Below are positions 33,310-42,495 of a stretch of 64,000 nt of DNA, piece by piece. The notes under the pieces are model-generated. The model had not been told where the DNA came from. It was given only the letters and a program-made list of their open reading frames with translations, and did not search any database. How positions within the stretch are numbered: position 1 is the stretch's first letter; each line of letters starts with the position of its first letter. Source of the DNA: Lachnospiraceae bacterium (lineage in GTDB: Bacteria; Bacillota; Clostridia; Lachnospirales; Lachnospiraceae); NCBI GenBank assembly GCA_017463225.1, contig JAFTPO010000019.1, positions 1-64,000 of the forward strand, written 5' to 3'. A program made the translations under genes and the position numbers.

Positions 33310-35553
33310 ATGAAGAAAAGATTTGAAATAGCTTTAATTATAAGTGATGTTACAAATACATATAGCCGTGAAATAATAAATGGTGCCATAAAAGCCGCAG
33401 AGGAAGCTGACATTAATCTGACAATTTTTCCAATAAAATATATTGGTAACCAAATTGATCACAACGCTGATTCTCGTTATGAATATCAGTTTAACTCACT
33501 ACTTAATTATGCGGCATTGGGTAATTTTGATTATGTAATAGCTGCACTTGGATGCATTATTGTAAATGGTGGTGAGCAAATTGCAAGACAAATTCATAAT
33601 ATGTTTGGCGATACTCCATTTATAACAATTTGTATGGATGTTGATAATCTAACTAATGTTCAATATGATAACTACAATGGTATAGTAGAAGCGGTTAACC
33701 ACCTTGTATCTCAAGGAAGAAAACACATATGTATGTTAACCGGCAACTTACATAACCAGGAATGCAAGCTTCGCCTTAACGCATATAAGGAAGCTATGGC
33801 TATTAATCATATGCCTTTTGATAATTCTATGATTCTAGAATGTAATATGGCAGGATTATGTGAGGATGAAATAACTCATATTCTACAGCTTAATCCTGAT
33901 ATGGATGCTCTTATATGTGTAAATGATATGGTTGCACAGACCGTATATAAGGTATTTCAAAGAAAAGGTATAATCGTTGGCAAGCAAATCGCTGTAGTAG
34001 GCTATGATGATATTCCGGAATCAGCTAAAATGAATCCACCTCTTGCATCAGCAAACGCTGACCCTATGCTATTGGGCTACAATGCATTAATGCTATCTGT
34101 CGCTGATTTAACAGGCCAGCCTTTAAGTAATTCTACACTTAAGACTACCTTTATTCCTCGATTATCAAGTATGTATAATATAGGTTCAGTTCTTAATTTT
34201 GACGAACTGGTTAAAAACTCATCATATTCAATTACCGAATCCATATTGCAATATATATTTTATATCCAGGAACATATCACAGATATGCAACGCGTATTTT
34301 GGTACAATATATCAGAGTATTTAAAAACCTTAAACGAAGAATCAAGTTCTAATTTTAACTATCTTCGATACATTTACAATCTACTTGAAGACAAATTACT
34401 CTTCAGCGATTGTACTGATGAATCACATCTACGCATCATTGATGTATTTGACTCATTAGTACTCTGGGTTAATGAATACCATCCTGAAAATTTAAATACA
34501 TTAAATTCTTTAAGAAAGCAAGTATCACAGAAGCTTATCTCCTCTCTTATGGGTGAGCTTAGTGGTGAAGGACAGCGACTTTTAGATAACATACATAATA
34601 CTAACCTTGTTACCAGACAGACACTTATGGTTGGTGACAATGCAACCGAAAGCTATTCTGCCATCTTGTCAAAGATGCATTGTCTAAATATAAAAAACAG
34701 CTATTTATACCTTATAGATGAACCATGGCTTTATAAGGAATTCGATTTTTCAGTATCGGAACTATCCTGGAAGATAAAATCATATCAACACGGCGAAGAG
34801 GTTATATCTTGTCATGAGAATCATCAGCCAATATCTTCTAGTGAATTGTTCTCAAATAAATATATGCCTGAGAACCATCGAAGAACTCATATAGTTGTGG
34901 ATTTATATTCCAGAGAATACCAGTATGGAATTCTACTTTGTGAAATTGATGACATTGACTTTATGAAAAACCTAGAATTCCTTGTATATCAGCTAAGCGC
35001 ATCTGTAAAAATTATTGATCTTATTAAAAAGCAAGAGCTTATGTTCGAAGAATTACATACTAAAAATCTTGCACTTGAAAAAATTTCTAAAATCGATGAG
35101 CTAACAGGCTTAAACAACAGACGTGGATTCTATGACGAAGTAGGCCGATTGTTATCAAATGGTGGTAAAGAATTAGTAATTTGTTATGCAGATATGGATG
35201 GATTAAAAACCATTAACGATACATATGGACATATGGAAGGTGATTACTCTCTCAAACAAATTGCTTTATGTCTACAAAATATATTCCATGAAAATGCAGT
35301 TATAGGCAGAATGGGCGGAGACGAATTTGTAGCTATCATTCCTCGGGAAAATACTAATGACGTAGAAGAAATACGTAACAAAAAGAATCACTGGATGAAT
35401 ATCTTTAATAAAAACTCATCTAAACCATATAACATCGATATATCAATGGGCTTTTATGAATGTAAGTGTTCTAATCACTATGATTTAAAATTAGCAATCG
35501 ATAAAGCTGATGATGTACTATACACCATCAAAGTAAAGAAAAAAAACAAATAA
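33310..35553 (+). CDS. Cytoplasmic LacI-type sensor fused to GGDEF domain
   Basis: A 747-residue soluble protein. Residues about 5-295 form a periplasmic-binding-like domain as in LacI repressors (EIALIISDVTNTYSREIING, VNHLVSQGRKHICMLTGN, DALICVNDMVAQTVYKVFQ, IAVVGYDDIPESA), but the helix-turn-helix is missing and the chain starts straight at the sensor. A middle region (about 300-580) of helices and a GAF-like stretch follows, then GGDEF (about 595-745) with DELTGLNNRRGFYDE, YADMDGLKTINDTYGHMEGD and intact GRMGGDEF. No RxxD inhibitory site. No membrane segment. ATG 33310 follows GAGGTGG closely; the TTG at 33304 was rejected. It probably links a cytoplasmic sugar or metabolite to c-di-GMP. 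Confidence 0.85.
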   Translation: MKKRFEIALIISDVTNTYSREIINGAIKAAEEADINLTIFPIKYIGNQIDHNADSRYEYQFNSLLNYAALGNFDYVIAALGCIIVNGGEQIARQIHNMFGDTPFITICMDVDNLTNVQYDNYNGIVEAVNHLVSQGRKHICMLTGNLHNQECKLRLNAYKEAMAINHMPFDNSMILECNMAGLCEDEITHILQLNPDMDALICVNDMVAQTVYKVFQRKGIIVGKQIAVVGYDDIPESAKMNPPLASANADPMLLGYNALMLSVADLTGQPLSNSTLKTTFIPRLSSMYNIGSVLNFDELVKNSSYSITESILQYIFYIQEHITDMQRVFWYNISEYLKTLNEESSSNFNYLRYIYNLLEDKLLFSDCTDESHLRIIDVFDSLVLWVNEYHPENLNTLNSLRKQVSQKLISSLMGELSGEGQRLLDNIHNTNLVTRQTLMVGDNATESYSAILSKMHCLNIKNSYLYLIDEPWLYKEFDFSVSELSWKIKSYQHGEEVISCHENHQPISSSELFSNKYMPENHRRTHIVVDLYSREYQYGILLCEIDDIDFMKNLEFLVYQLSASVKIIDLIKKQELMFEELHTKNLALEKISKIDELTGLNNRRGFYDEVGRLLSNGGKELVICYADMDGLKTINDTYGHMEGDYSLKQIALCLQNIFHENAVIGRMGGDEFVAIIPRENTNDVEEIRNKKNHWMNIFNKNSSKPYNIDISMGFYECKCSNHYDLKLAIDKADDVLYTIKVKKKNK

Positions 35554-35600
35554 AAGCAAGAGGGGTTTGAAAATTATTTTTCAATCCCCTCTTGCTTTTA
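35551..35600. terminator. Bidirectional terminator
   Basis: A 15-bp perfect stem (35551-35565 with 35586-35600) with further pairing inside the loop lies between the convergent GGDEF and ABC permease genes, with A and T runs for both strands. Confidence 0.92.
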
Positions 35601-35624
35601 TTAATATAATACTAAAAAAACAAA

Positions 35625-38024
35625 TTATTCATTTATAAGCACTCTAGGTGTAACCTTCTTCATCTTCCTTGATACTATGTAAGAGAACAAATAGTATACA
35701 AGAGACATAAATACAACTGGTACAATAGCTGCCACCACATTCAAAGATGAGGAGAAATTATACATTCCAAACATCTTAAGTATTCCACTTAGCAGTGCAT
35801 TTGAGAATAACAAGGTACATATAATTCCTATAGTTGCCCCTATAAATGCACAGATTACAAATCTTACAGCAAATTGTCTTCTAAGCTTTGCTGATGTAAA
35901 GCCCATAGCCTTATATATCCCGTAATCCTGCTTTTCCTTAGCGAAAATCTTAGAGCAAACCAAAACAACTGTAATTGCTACAAATATTCCTGACAGAATA
36001 TAAATTAATATTGTTACACCATATAACGCAAATATTATAGAATCATCTCCGGAAAAATCTGTATCATATCCAAAATATATCTCTTCTTCTGAATATTTTT
36101 CAGTTATTTCCTCATATATCTCATCAGCAAGGTCATCATCCTCTAAATCATATACATAACCTGATCTAGTACCCTCCTCAGGCTTACCAACTAATCTATA
36201 ATAACCATCTAAGGACATAGTAATATTCTTACCTACATCATTAGTACACTGATAATAGCCTGATACTATGTAATCAGCGGATTTGCCATCTAAGCTTATT
36301 GTAACCTCATCCCCTAGCTTGATGCCATAGTTTTCAGTCATATATTCAGTTATAACAATTTCATTATCATAGGTACAAGTTCTACCTTCGTATACACTTT
36401 TTACATAATCAGGTTCACTATTTATACCACACCAAATTTGCGTATCATTTAATAATAAATATCTAGAGCTATAAAAAAACCTTTTGTAATTAGTGTATTT
36501 TCCAATAATAGACTCCGCATCAGCAAGCTTTTCTTCCCACTCCTCATCAGAGGTTGCATATGTGTACATATCATACTCTACCGGAGCAAACATATCATTT
36601 ATTTTATCCTCATCGCTAAAATAAATGCACATATCGCTTATCATTACCATGAAAAGTGTAAGTATAGCTGTAATTATAATAGCTCCTATGTATTGCTTCT
36701 TACCTGATATAAGCTGTCTATAGGCAAGAGAAGTACCGAGTGCCTTCTTAGATATTGGAAGTTTAAATAGACTTGAAAAATGTACGTCCTTTCTACCTCC
36801 ATTTATAGCAGATACAGGAGTTATTCTAGAAATCTTAATTAACTTTATAGCTATAAATATTATAATTATTACAAATATAGCAACAAGTGAGATAATTGTC
36901 TCAAATAAGGCAGGTGTGCTTTCAGGATATAGTCCTATAACAGGTCTTATCATCTTATTAATGGCAGCAATACATGGTATAGCTACAGGAACACCAATAT
37001 TTGCTCCCACAAGCCCTGCAAATAGATATCCTAGCATAATAGAGAATCTAAGCTTATTATTACTCATACCAACAGCCTTTAATATGCCAAGATTCACAAA
37101 ATCATGCTCTATACTACTGCTTATATTATGTCCTAAGACAATTATAGTTGCCACAACCAGCATAACAATAAAAGCAACTAGTATTCCTGCAAAAATATTT
37201 GTAATCATTGTCATATAATTATAGGCTTGTGACCTGGTCAAGGTAATCCAAGTATAGCTTGCATAGGAGGTCTCACGATTAAGGTTAGACTCAAGCTCTG
37301 CATCAGTAAGTACAGAATCTTTACTTTTGTGAACACTAAGTATTAATGCGTTACCGTCCTTAGCAAAATCCTTCTCACATAGGCTGGCTATATCATCCTC
37401 ACAAAGAAGTAATGTCTTTATTCCCATTACAGAAGAGCCCATATATGGATCTTCCATGTAAGCAGCTATCTTGTATGTATGGTTAGTTTTTTCCTCTTGT
37501 TCCCAACCATGCAACTCCAATGTAACCTCATCACCAATCTCCGTCTTGTAAAGTGACTTAAAGCTGACAGGAACTATTATCTCTCCCTCTTTAAGCTTAA
37601 AATCTGTTAAAAGTTTATCATTTTCATCATAAATATTATATGTTAGATATTTACTTTTATAATCATATACAAATACTGAACCATTTCCATCCCCACCATT
37701 AACATCCTCAATATTCATTATGACTGTAGGAATTTGGTCTATTCTTTCCACACCATCTACCGCAAGCATTTTATTAGCTAACTCATCACAGTAGGCATAG
37801 TATTCATCCATGGTTTGCCCCTGATACTCATAATCTATGGCAGCCATAATATCTCCCAAACCACCTGCATCCATCTGCTCTTTATCTCTTTTATTGGTAT
37901 TAATAATTACAGAAAATGCAGTAGTAAGTGCAACAGATACCACAAACATAAGAATGGCAACACTTATAAAGGAACCCTTATTCTTTCTAAAATTACCTTT
38001 TATAACAGTTAATATCTCTCTCAT
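35625..38024 (-). CDS. ABC transporter permease with two FtsX domains
   Basis: A 799-residue permease with duplicated architecture. One helix (about 15-40) and a large extracytoplasmic region (45-265) precede a three-helix FtsX block (about 268-395). A second helix near 440, another extracytoplasmic region and a final three-helix FtsX block (from about 695) follow. Segments such as EHDFVNLGILKAVGMSNNKL and EKQDYGIYKAMGFTSAKLRR are the coupling-helix motifs of FtsX/LolE/MacB permeases. It starts 15 bases after its ATPase gene. A role in envelope stress or peptide export is inferred from the two-component system upstream. Confidence 0.9.
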   Translation of the reverse strand: MREILTVIKGNFRKNKGSFISVAILMFVVSVALTTAFSVIINTNKRDKEQMDAGGLGDIMAAIDYEYQGQTMDEYYAYCDELANKMLAVDGVERIDQIPTVIMNIEDVNGGDGNGSVFVYDYKSKYLTYNIYDENDKLLTDFKLKEGEIIVPVSFKSLYKTEIGDEVTLELHGWEQEEKTNHTYKIAAYMEDPYMGSSVMGIKTLLLCEDDIASLCEKDFAKDGNALILSVHKSKDSVLTDAELESNLNRETSYASYTWITLTRSQAYNYMTMITNIFAGILVAFIVMLVVATIIVLGHNISSSIEHDFVNLGILKAVGMSNNKLRFSIMLGYLFAGLVGANIGVPVAIPCIAAINKMIRPVIGLYPESTPALFETIISLVAIFVIIIIFIAIKLIKISRITPVSAINGGRKDVHFSSLFKLPISKKALGTSLAYRQLISGKKQYIGAIIITAILTLFMVMISDMCIYFSDEDKINDMFAPVEYDMYTYATSDEEWEEKLADAESIIGKYTNYKRFFYSSRYLLLNDTQIWCGINSEPDYVKSVYEGRTCTYDNEIVITEYMTENYGIKLGDEVTISLDGKSADYIVSGYYQCTNDVGKNITMSLDGYYRLVGKPEEGTRSGYVYDLEDDDLADEIYEEITEKYSEEEIYFGYDTDFSGDDSIIFALYGVTILIYILSGIFVAITVVLVCSKIFAKEKQDYGIYKAMGFTSAKLRRQFAVRFVICAFIGATIGIICTLLFSNALLSGILKMFGMYNFSSSLNVVAAIVPVVFMSLVYYLFSYIVSRKMKKVTPRVLINE

Positions 38025-38039
38025 TATGTCACCGCCCTT

Positions 38040-38801
38040 CTACCAGTGCATAGATGAAAGCCAAGCATTAACCTGGGTCTCACGATTCTTCATATCCTTC
38101 TCATCAAAAGGTGGTAGTTCCATCTCGCCACAAACCTTACCGTCCTCTAAGTAGATAAGTCTTGTTCCGCGTAAAGCAGCTCTAACATCATGAGTAACCA
38201 TTAGTATACTCTGTCCCTTATTATTTATCTTAGTAAGCAGATTAAGCACATCCACTGTATTCTTACGGTTTAAAGCACCTGTAGGCTCGTCAGCAAATAG
38301 TATTCCCGGCTCATTGATTACAGCTCTTGCTATTGCTGCACGCTGTGCCTCTCCACCTGATACCTGAGCAGGAAGTCTGTCCTTAGCCTCACTTATGTTC
38401 ATAGTCTCAAGAAGCTCTAAGGCTCTCTCCTTAACCTCTCCAGTAGTCTTCTCCTTGTCCATATATCCGGGAACTAAGACATTCTCCATAAGAGACAGAT
38501 TACTTACAAGATGAACTTGCTGGAATACGAAGCCAAACTCCTTACTTCTTAAATCAGACATCTTCTTCTCACTAAGTGCAGTAATCTCTGAATCACCATA
38601 GAAAACCTTACCACTTGTTGGCATATCCATACCACTTAAGCTATATAGAAGAGTTGAGTTACCTGAGCCTGATGAGCCCATTATTACTGTAAAATCACCT
38701 TCATATATCTCCAAATCCACATTGTCTAATACATGGTTCTGTGTACCTTCATTTGCGAAGCTCTTGCAAAGCTTCTCTGACTTTAAAATCACTTTTTTCA
38801 T
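38040..38801 (-). CDS. ABC transporter ATPase with Asn in place of the Walker A Lys
   Basis: A 253-residue ATPase of the LolD/MacB-like class. Domain order is normal: A-loop region KSFANEGTQNHVLDNV, Walker A, Q-loop FGFVFQQVHLV, signature VSGGEAQRAAIARAV, Walker B ILFADEPTGA, H-loop MVTHDVRAALRG. However, Walker A reads GSSGSGNST: the codon is AAC (Asn) where the phosphate-binding lysine is expected, and the D-loop reads ALN instead of ALD. This would normally cripple ATP hydrolysis. ATG 38801 was chosen over 38819 because AAGGGAG lies just upstream. It forms an operon with the FtsX permease. Confidence 0.9.
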   Translation of the reverse strand: MKKVILKSEKLCKSFANEGTQNHVLDNVDLEIYEGDFTVIMGSSGSGNSTLLYSLSGMDMPTSGKVFYGDSEITALSEKKMSDLRSKEFGFVFQQVHLVSNLSLMENVLVPGYMDKEKTTGEVKERALELLETMNISEAKDRLPAQVSGGEAQRAAIARAVINEPGILFADEPTGALNRKNTVDVLNLLTKINNKGQSILMVTHDVRAALRGTRLIYLEDGKVCGEMELPPFDEKDMKNRETQVNAWLSSMHW

Positions 38802-38894
38802 AGTATGACTCCCTTTCATCCATTAGGTTGAATATATTCTTTGTATTCAAACCGCATTTATCATACCTGTATAATATATTATTAAATATTAAGG

Positions 38895-38915
38895 AATCCT
38901 TAAGGATTGATTATA
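38895..38915 (-). promoter_or_regulatory. Possible regulated promoter of the ABC transporter genes
   Basis: Minus-strand TATAAT (38910-38915) has no good -35. The perfect 14-bp palindrome AATCCTTAAGGATT (38895-38908) lies just downstream, at the expected transcription start. A regulator site is possible but unproven. Confidence 0.35.
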
Positions 38916-38931
38916 ATTTAAAAGTTTTAGA

Positions 38932-40782
38932 TTAATTCTCACTTTTTCGAGCTTCTAATTCACGTTTTTCCTTCTCAAGCTCACCTATGTAATAATCACA
39001 TATGGCATCAAGCACAGCTTGACTATAAGCTTCTTTTCCCGCCGGAGCAAGGTGAATTCCATCACCATCAAAATACTCACTATGACCTTCTGAGATACTT
39101 CCCCAGTCAATAATATGTAGATTATCATAGTTTTCAGCATAATTTATAATAGAAATATTAGCACTATAATTATTAGATGTGGTAACCCAGAATACCTCTT
39201 TACCTTGAAGCGTACTCATTATCTCATCCTTCATATAATCAGGACAATCACCATTTGCACCACAGTTTATAACAACGACATTGCCCAGAATTCCCCTATT
39301 ATCAAGTCGCTGTAAAATAGGATTTAATACATAAGCTGTCCTACCTATTTCTGCGTCTATGTAGCATTTATTAAAGTACTCATACAAAACATCTGAGGCG
39401 CTTAATAATACTGAGTCACCTACAAAGGTTATACGAAGATTTACAACCATTAGATTCATCCTTGAAATCTCTGTATCAATGGCAGCAATTTGACTGTCTA
39501 TATCATTATGCTTTGCTAATATGCTATCAACAAATTCATTTGCATCCTGCATTTCATCTTGATGTACCTTTTCCTGCTCATACTCAATATGCCTTCTTAT
39601 CTGTTCCTGCTTAAGCCTTCGCATTTCCACTTCTAATTCTTCCTGTTTAGCCCTTAAATCAGGAGCAATTACATATTTATATGCACCAAAACCCGCTGCA
39701 GTTATAATCGCAAAAAGTAACGCTATACGAATAATCTTCATTGATAGTGTACCCTTTTGCTCATGTAATGCAAAATTAATGCAAATAGCTATAAAAAATG
39801 TGATAATTACAGTAATAATGTACTTCCTTCCAACCGTAATTCCCATGTTATCAATTATAAAGATAACCGGATACTGAACCAGAAACACCTCATAGCTTAT
39901 ATTTGATACAAACCTTATAGTTTTCTTAATAGCTGTGGATATTTTATCCTCAGCCAAATTTAGGCTTATAGACTTGACATAATCAAGCATTAAACACATA
40001 ATCAATGTGCTTCCAATCATACCAACCATATAAAGGGTGGATTCTGCCTTAACTATAACAAATAAAACTATCTGTATCAGTAATAATATGTATAGAAGTA
40101 GCTTTGAATATTTCTTACCTTCTATTCTTTTAATCACAAAGGTTCTATTAATTACGTGCCAGTAACCAACTGCTATTCCGAAAAACCAGGAAAAGCATCT
40201 GGCAAAGGTATTATAATATGATGCCATTACTCCACCGGTTATGTAAGCATATACAAAATAAGCCATTGAAAAAAAGCCAATAACAAAGCACAAAACTAGC
40301 GGCACATTCTTTCCAAACTGTCGCTTTATATATTCTAATGCAACATATATCAAGGGGAAAATAAGCTCTAACTGTAAGAGTATGGCTACATACCACAGAT
40401 GCATATATGGAGAGTCTATATGTCTGGCAAAATAATCCATATTGGCTGAACTTTGCCAGAAATTGTTATAGCCAAATAATATAGACGTAATCTCCTGCTT
40501 CATACTTATCCATGTTATATCAGGAAGTACCAGTAAGCATATTCCAAGAGAAACAAAAACTACAATTACAAGGGGAATATACACTCTAAATAATCTTGAT
40601 TTGTAATATGATAATGCCGAAAAGTTAACCTTTCTTAGAGACAGTGCTGACAGATAACCACTGAGCACGAAAAATGAGCATACCGCCAGGTAGCCACCCT
40701 TAAGTAAGCCCATATGATATAATAAAATTGTGATGCATAATATCGCTCTAATTAAGTCGATATATAAAACTCTGTTTTTCAT
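38932..40782 (-). CDS. OatA-like acyltransferase with C-terminal SGNH domain
   Basis: A 616-residue membrane enzyme that probably O-acetylates peptidoglycan or another surface glycan. Residues 1-365 form an acyltransferase-3 membrane domain: YIDLIRAILCITILLYHM with the key His, FFVLSGYLSAL, and about ten helices. After a final helix comes a charged coiled-coil linker (about 375-455, KQEELEVEMRRLKQEQIRRH), then an SGNH hydrolase domain with ITFVGDSVLLSA (Ser block), VINCGANGD (Gly/Asn block) and DGDGIHLAPAG (Asp-His). This is the layout of OatA. Its start overlaps the stop of the previous gene by 4 bases (ATGA), so they are translationally coupled. Confidence 0.9.
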   Translation of the reverse strand: MKNRVLYIDLIRAILCITILLYHMGLLKGGYLAVCSFFVLSGYLSALSLRKVNFSALSYYKSRLFRVYIPLVIVVFVSLGICLLVLPDITWISMKQEITSILFGYNNFWQSSANMDYFARHIDSPYMHLWYVAILLQLELIFPLIYVALEYIKRQFGKNVPLVLCFVIGFFSMAYFVYAYITGGVMASYYNTFARCFSWFFGIAVGYWHVINRTFVIKRIEGKKYSKLLLYILLLIQIVLFVIVKAESTLYMVGMIGSTLIMCLMLDYVKSISLNLAEDKISTAIKKTIRFVSNISYEVFLVQYPVIFIIDNMGITVGRKYIITVIITFFIAICINFALHEQKGTLSMKIIRIALLFAIITAAGFGAYKYVIAPDLRAKQEELEVEMRRLKQEQIRRHIEYEQEKVHQDEMQDANEFVDSILAKHNDIDSQIAAIDTEISRMNLMVVNLRITFVGDSVLLSASDVLYEYFNKCYIDAEIGRTAYVLNPILQRLDNRGILGNVVVINCGANGDCPDYMKDEIMSTLQGKEVFWVTTSNNYSANISIINYAENYDNLHIIDWGSISEGHSEYFDGDGIHLAPAGKEAYSQAVLDAICDYYIGELEKEKRELEARKSEN

Positions 40783-42470
40783 CTTTTGCCTATCTCAACC
40801 TGCTCTGCCTTTCCTGACTCAATATCTATCAGATAACGCTCATATATTCCATGTGTCTTACTATATCCAAAATCGCAGATAACATATCCCTCTCCAACAA
40901 TCATATCAATACATTGATTAGTCTTTGTGAATATTTTTCCACCATTACCAACATATTCAAACTTTGAAGATATATCAATATTACAAACAATACTTTTTTC
41001 TTCTCCATCCATTGATGAAACCCAAAGCTCAGTTATTCCATCATTTGATTTAATATAATATATTTTATCATTAAATATATTAAAGTGATGTACGCTATCA
41101 TCAATTACCAAATAAGATTTATCTAAATCAGTATCAAATTTATTTATATAAGTCTCTGTCCTATATAATCTAAAGGTTTCACCCCATGTTGGATCATGGC
41201 TATCCAACTCATCTCTAAATTCAGCTTCATACACATACTCATCATAATACTGTCTGCCATAATCATACCTATCCGGATAAGTACGAATATCTCTATAATT
41301 GTATAACACTCTTCCAAGCCAATAATCATCCCAACAATCCATACTACTATAATCAATATTTGATAAATAAAGCTGTGAATTATCTAGTGATATTTCTTCA
41401 TCTAAATCAATATACCTAACCTCTGATGAACGATATAAATAATACATTCTATCGTCAACTATTCCGAACTGTATAAAGAAATCAGTCTCAAATAGTATCT
41501 CCTCTTCTCCTGTACCAGCATGATAGCGAGCCATTCTATATGTCTTATCTCCCTCATCACCAATTCTGCTAAACACATATAAATAGTCATTATAATAGCC
41601 TATTTGTACAGTTGTTCTGTAATTATTATAAAATTGACAAAATAGCTCATAATTTCCATCTTGATCTACACGATACAGATTTCTTAAAGCAAGCTCTTCC
41701 TCATCAGTCTCAAGTCCATCGCAGCCCATCACATACATATATCCATTAGCATATAAGCCTTTTCCAGAATAATAATTACCCATCTGATATTCCACAGAAG
41801 CTGCTGTATCATCACTATGTGTTTCTAAAAGTTCCTTAAAATCTCTATAAGCTTTACTTACATCAAGATACTTTGTAGTCATTTTCACAGAGAAAATAAC
41901 TATACCTCCAATAGCCAAAAGAGTGAATACTATAATAAAAACTGTAGGTGTAACAACTAAAACTTCCTTTTTCAACTTGTAATTCATAATATCAAACACA
42001 AGCAATACACAAACAAGTAATAGCAAAAAGAGCATCAAAGCAAATGCAAATAACTCTATTTTAGTCTCTGGCTTTACATCTATCATTATCATATTCGCTA
42101 TCACATAAATGCAAGCAACAACTAATATAAGCCACATTCCAAGCATATGTAGCTGATAACCTAACCTATATATATTTGGTCTAAGAATCTGCGCCAAAAC
42201 AAACACACCAATTAAAATATATAATATATTCACATAATTAGTGCATATAATCTTATATATTTCTCGTACAACTTCAAAAAGATCATCAGAACGAACGGAA
42301 CAATCCCTACTGTTCAAATTAACCGTAAAATGAAACATAGGAAATTTAGTCTTATTTATGTTTCTTATACACAACAAACATATAAGACATATACATATCC
42401 TAATAATAACCTGAAACCTATCCCATGGTGTCTCTTTACTTTTTATTTCAGCATTTTTAAAATTATCCAT
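40779..42470 (-). CDS. Membrane protein with extracytoplasmic propeller-like domain
   Basis: A 563-residue protein without a recognised name. About five hydrophobic segments lie in residues 22-205 (for example IIRICICLICLLCI, VNILYILIGVFVLAQIL, FIIVFTLLAIGGIVIFSV). The remaining 350 residues have repeated Tyr-rich strands (YANGYMYVMGCDGLETDE, YNDYLYVFSRIGDEG, FGIVDDRMYYLYRSSEVRYI, FNDKIYYIKSNDGITELW) resembling DUF5050-type beta-propeller proteins. It lies 26 bases after the histidine kinase gene and is coupled to the acyltransferase by a 4-base overlap. A sensory or substrate-presenting role outside the membrane is a guess from position. Confidence 0.7.
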   Translation of the reverse strand: MDNFKNAEIKSKETPWDRFQVIIRICICLICLLCIRNINKTKFPMFHFTVNLNSRDCSVRSDDLFEVVREIYKIICTNYVNILYILIGVFVLAQILRPNIYRLGYQLHMLGMWLILVVACIYVIANMIMIDVKPETKIELFAFALMLFLLLLVCVLLVFDIMNYKLKKEVLVVTPTVFIIVFTLLAIGGIVIFSVKMTTKYLDVSKAYRDFKELLETHSDDTAASVEYQMGNYYSGKGLYANGYMYVMGCDGLETDEEELALRNLYRVDQDGNYELFCQFYNNYRTTVQIGYYNDYLYVFSRIGDEGDKTYRMARYHAGTGEEEILFETDFFIQFGIVDDRMYYLYRSSEVRYIDLDEEISLDNSQLYLSNIDYSSMDCWDDYWLGRVLYNYRDIRTYPDRYDYGRQYYDEYVYEAEFRDELDSHDPTWGETFRLYRTETYINKFDTDLDKSYLVIDDSVHHFNIFNDKIYYIKSNDGITELWVSSMDGEEKSIVCNIDISSKFEYVGNGGKIFTKTNQCIDMIVGEGYVICDFGYSKTHGIYERYLIDIESGKAEQVEIGKR

Positions 42471-42495
42471 ATGCTACCTCCAAATATGATGCATA

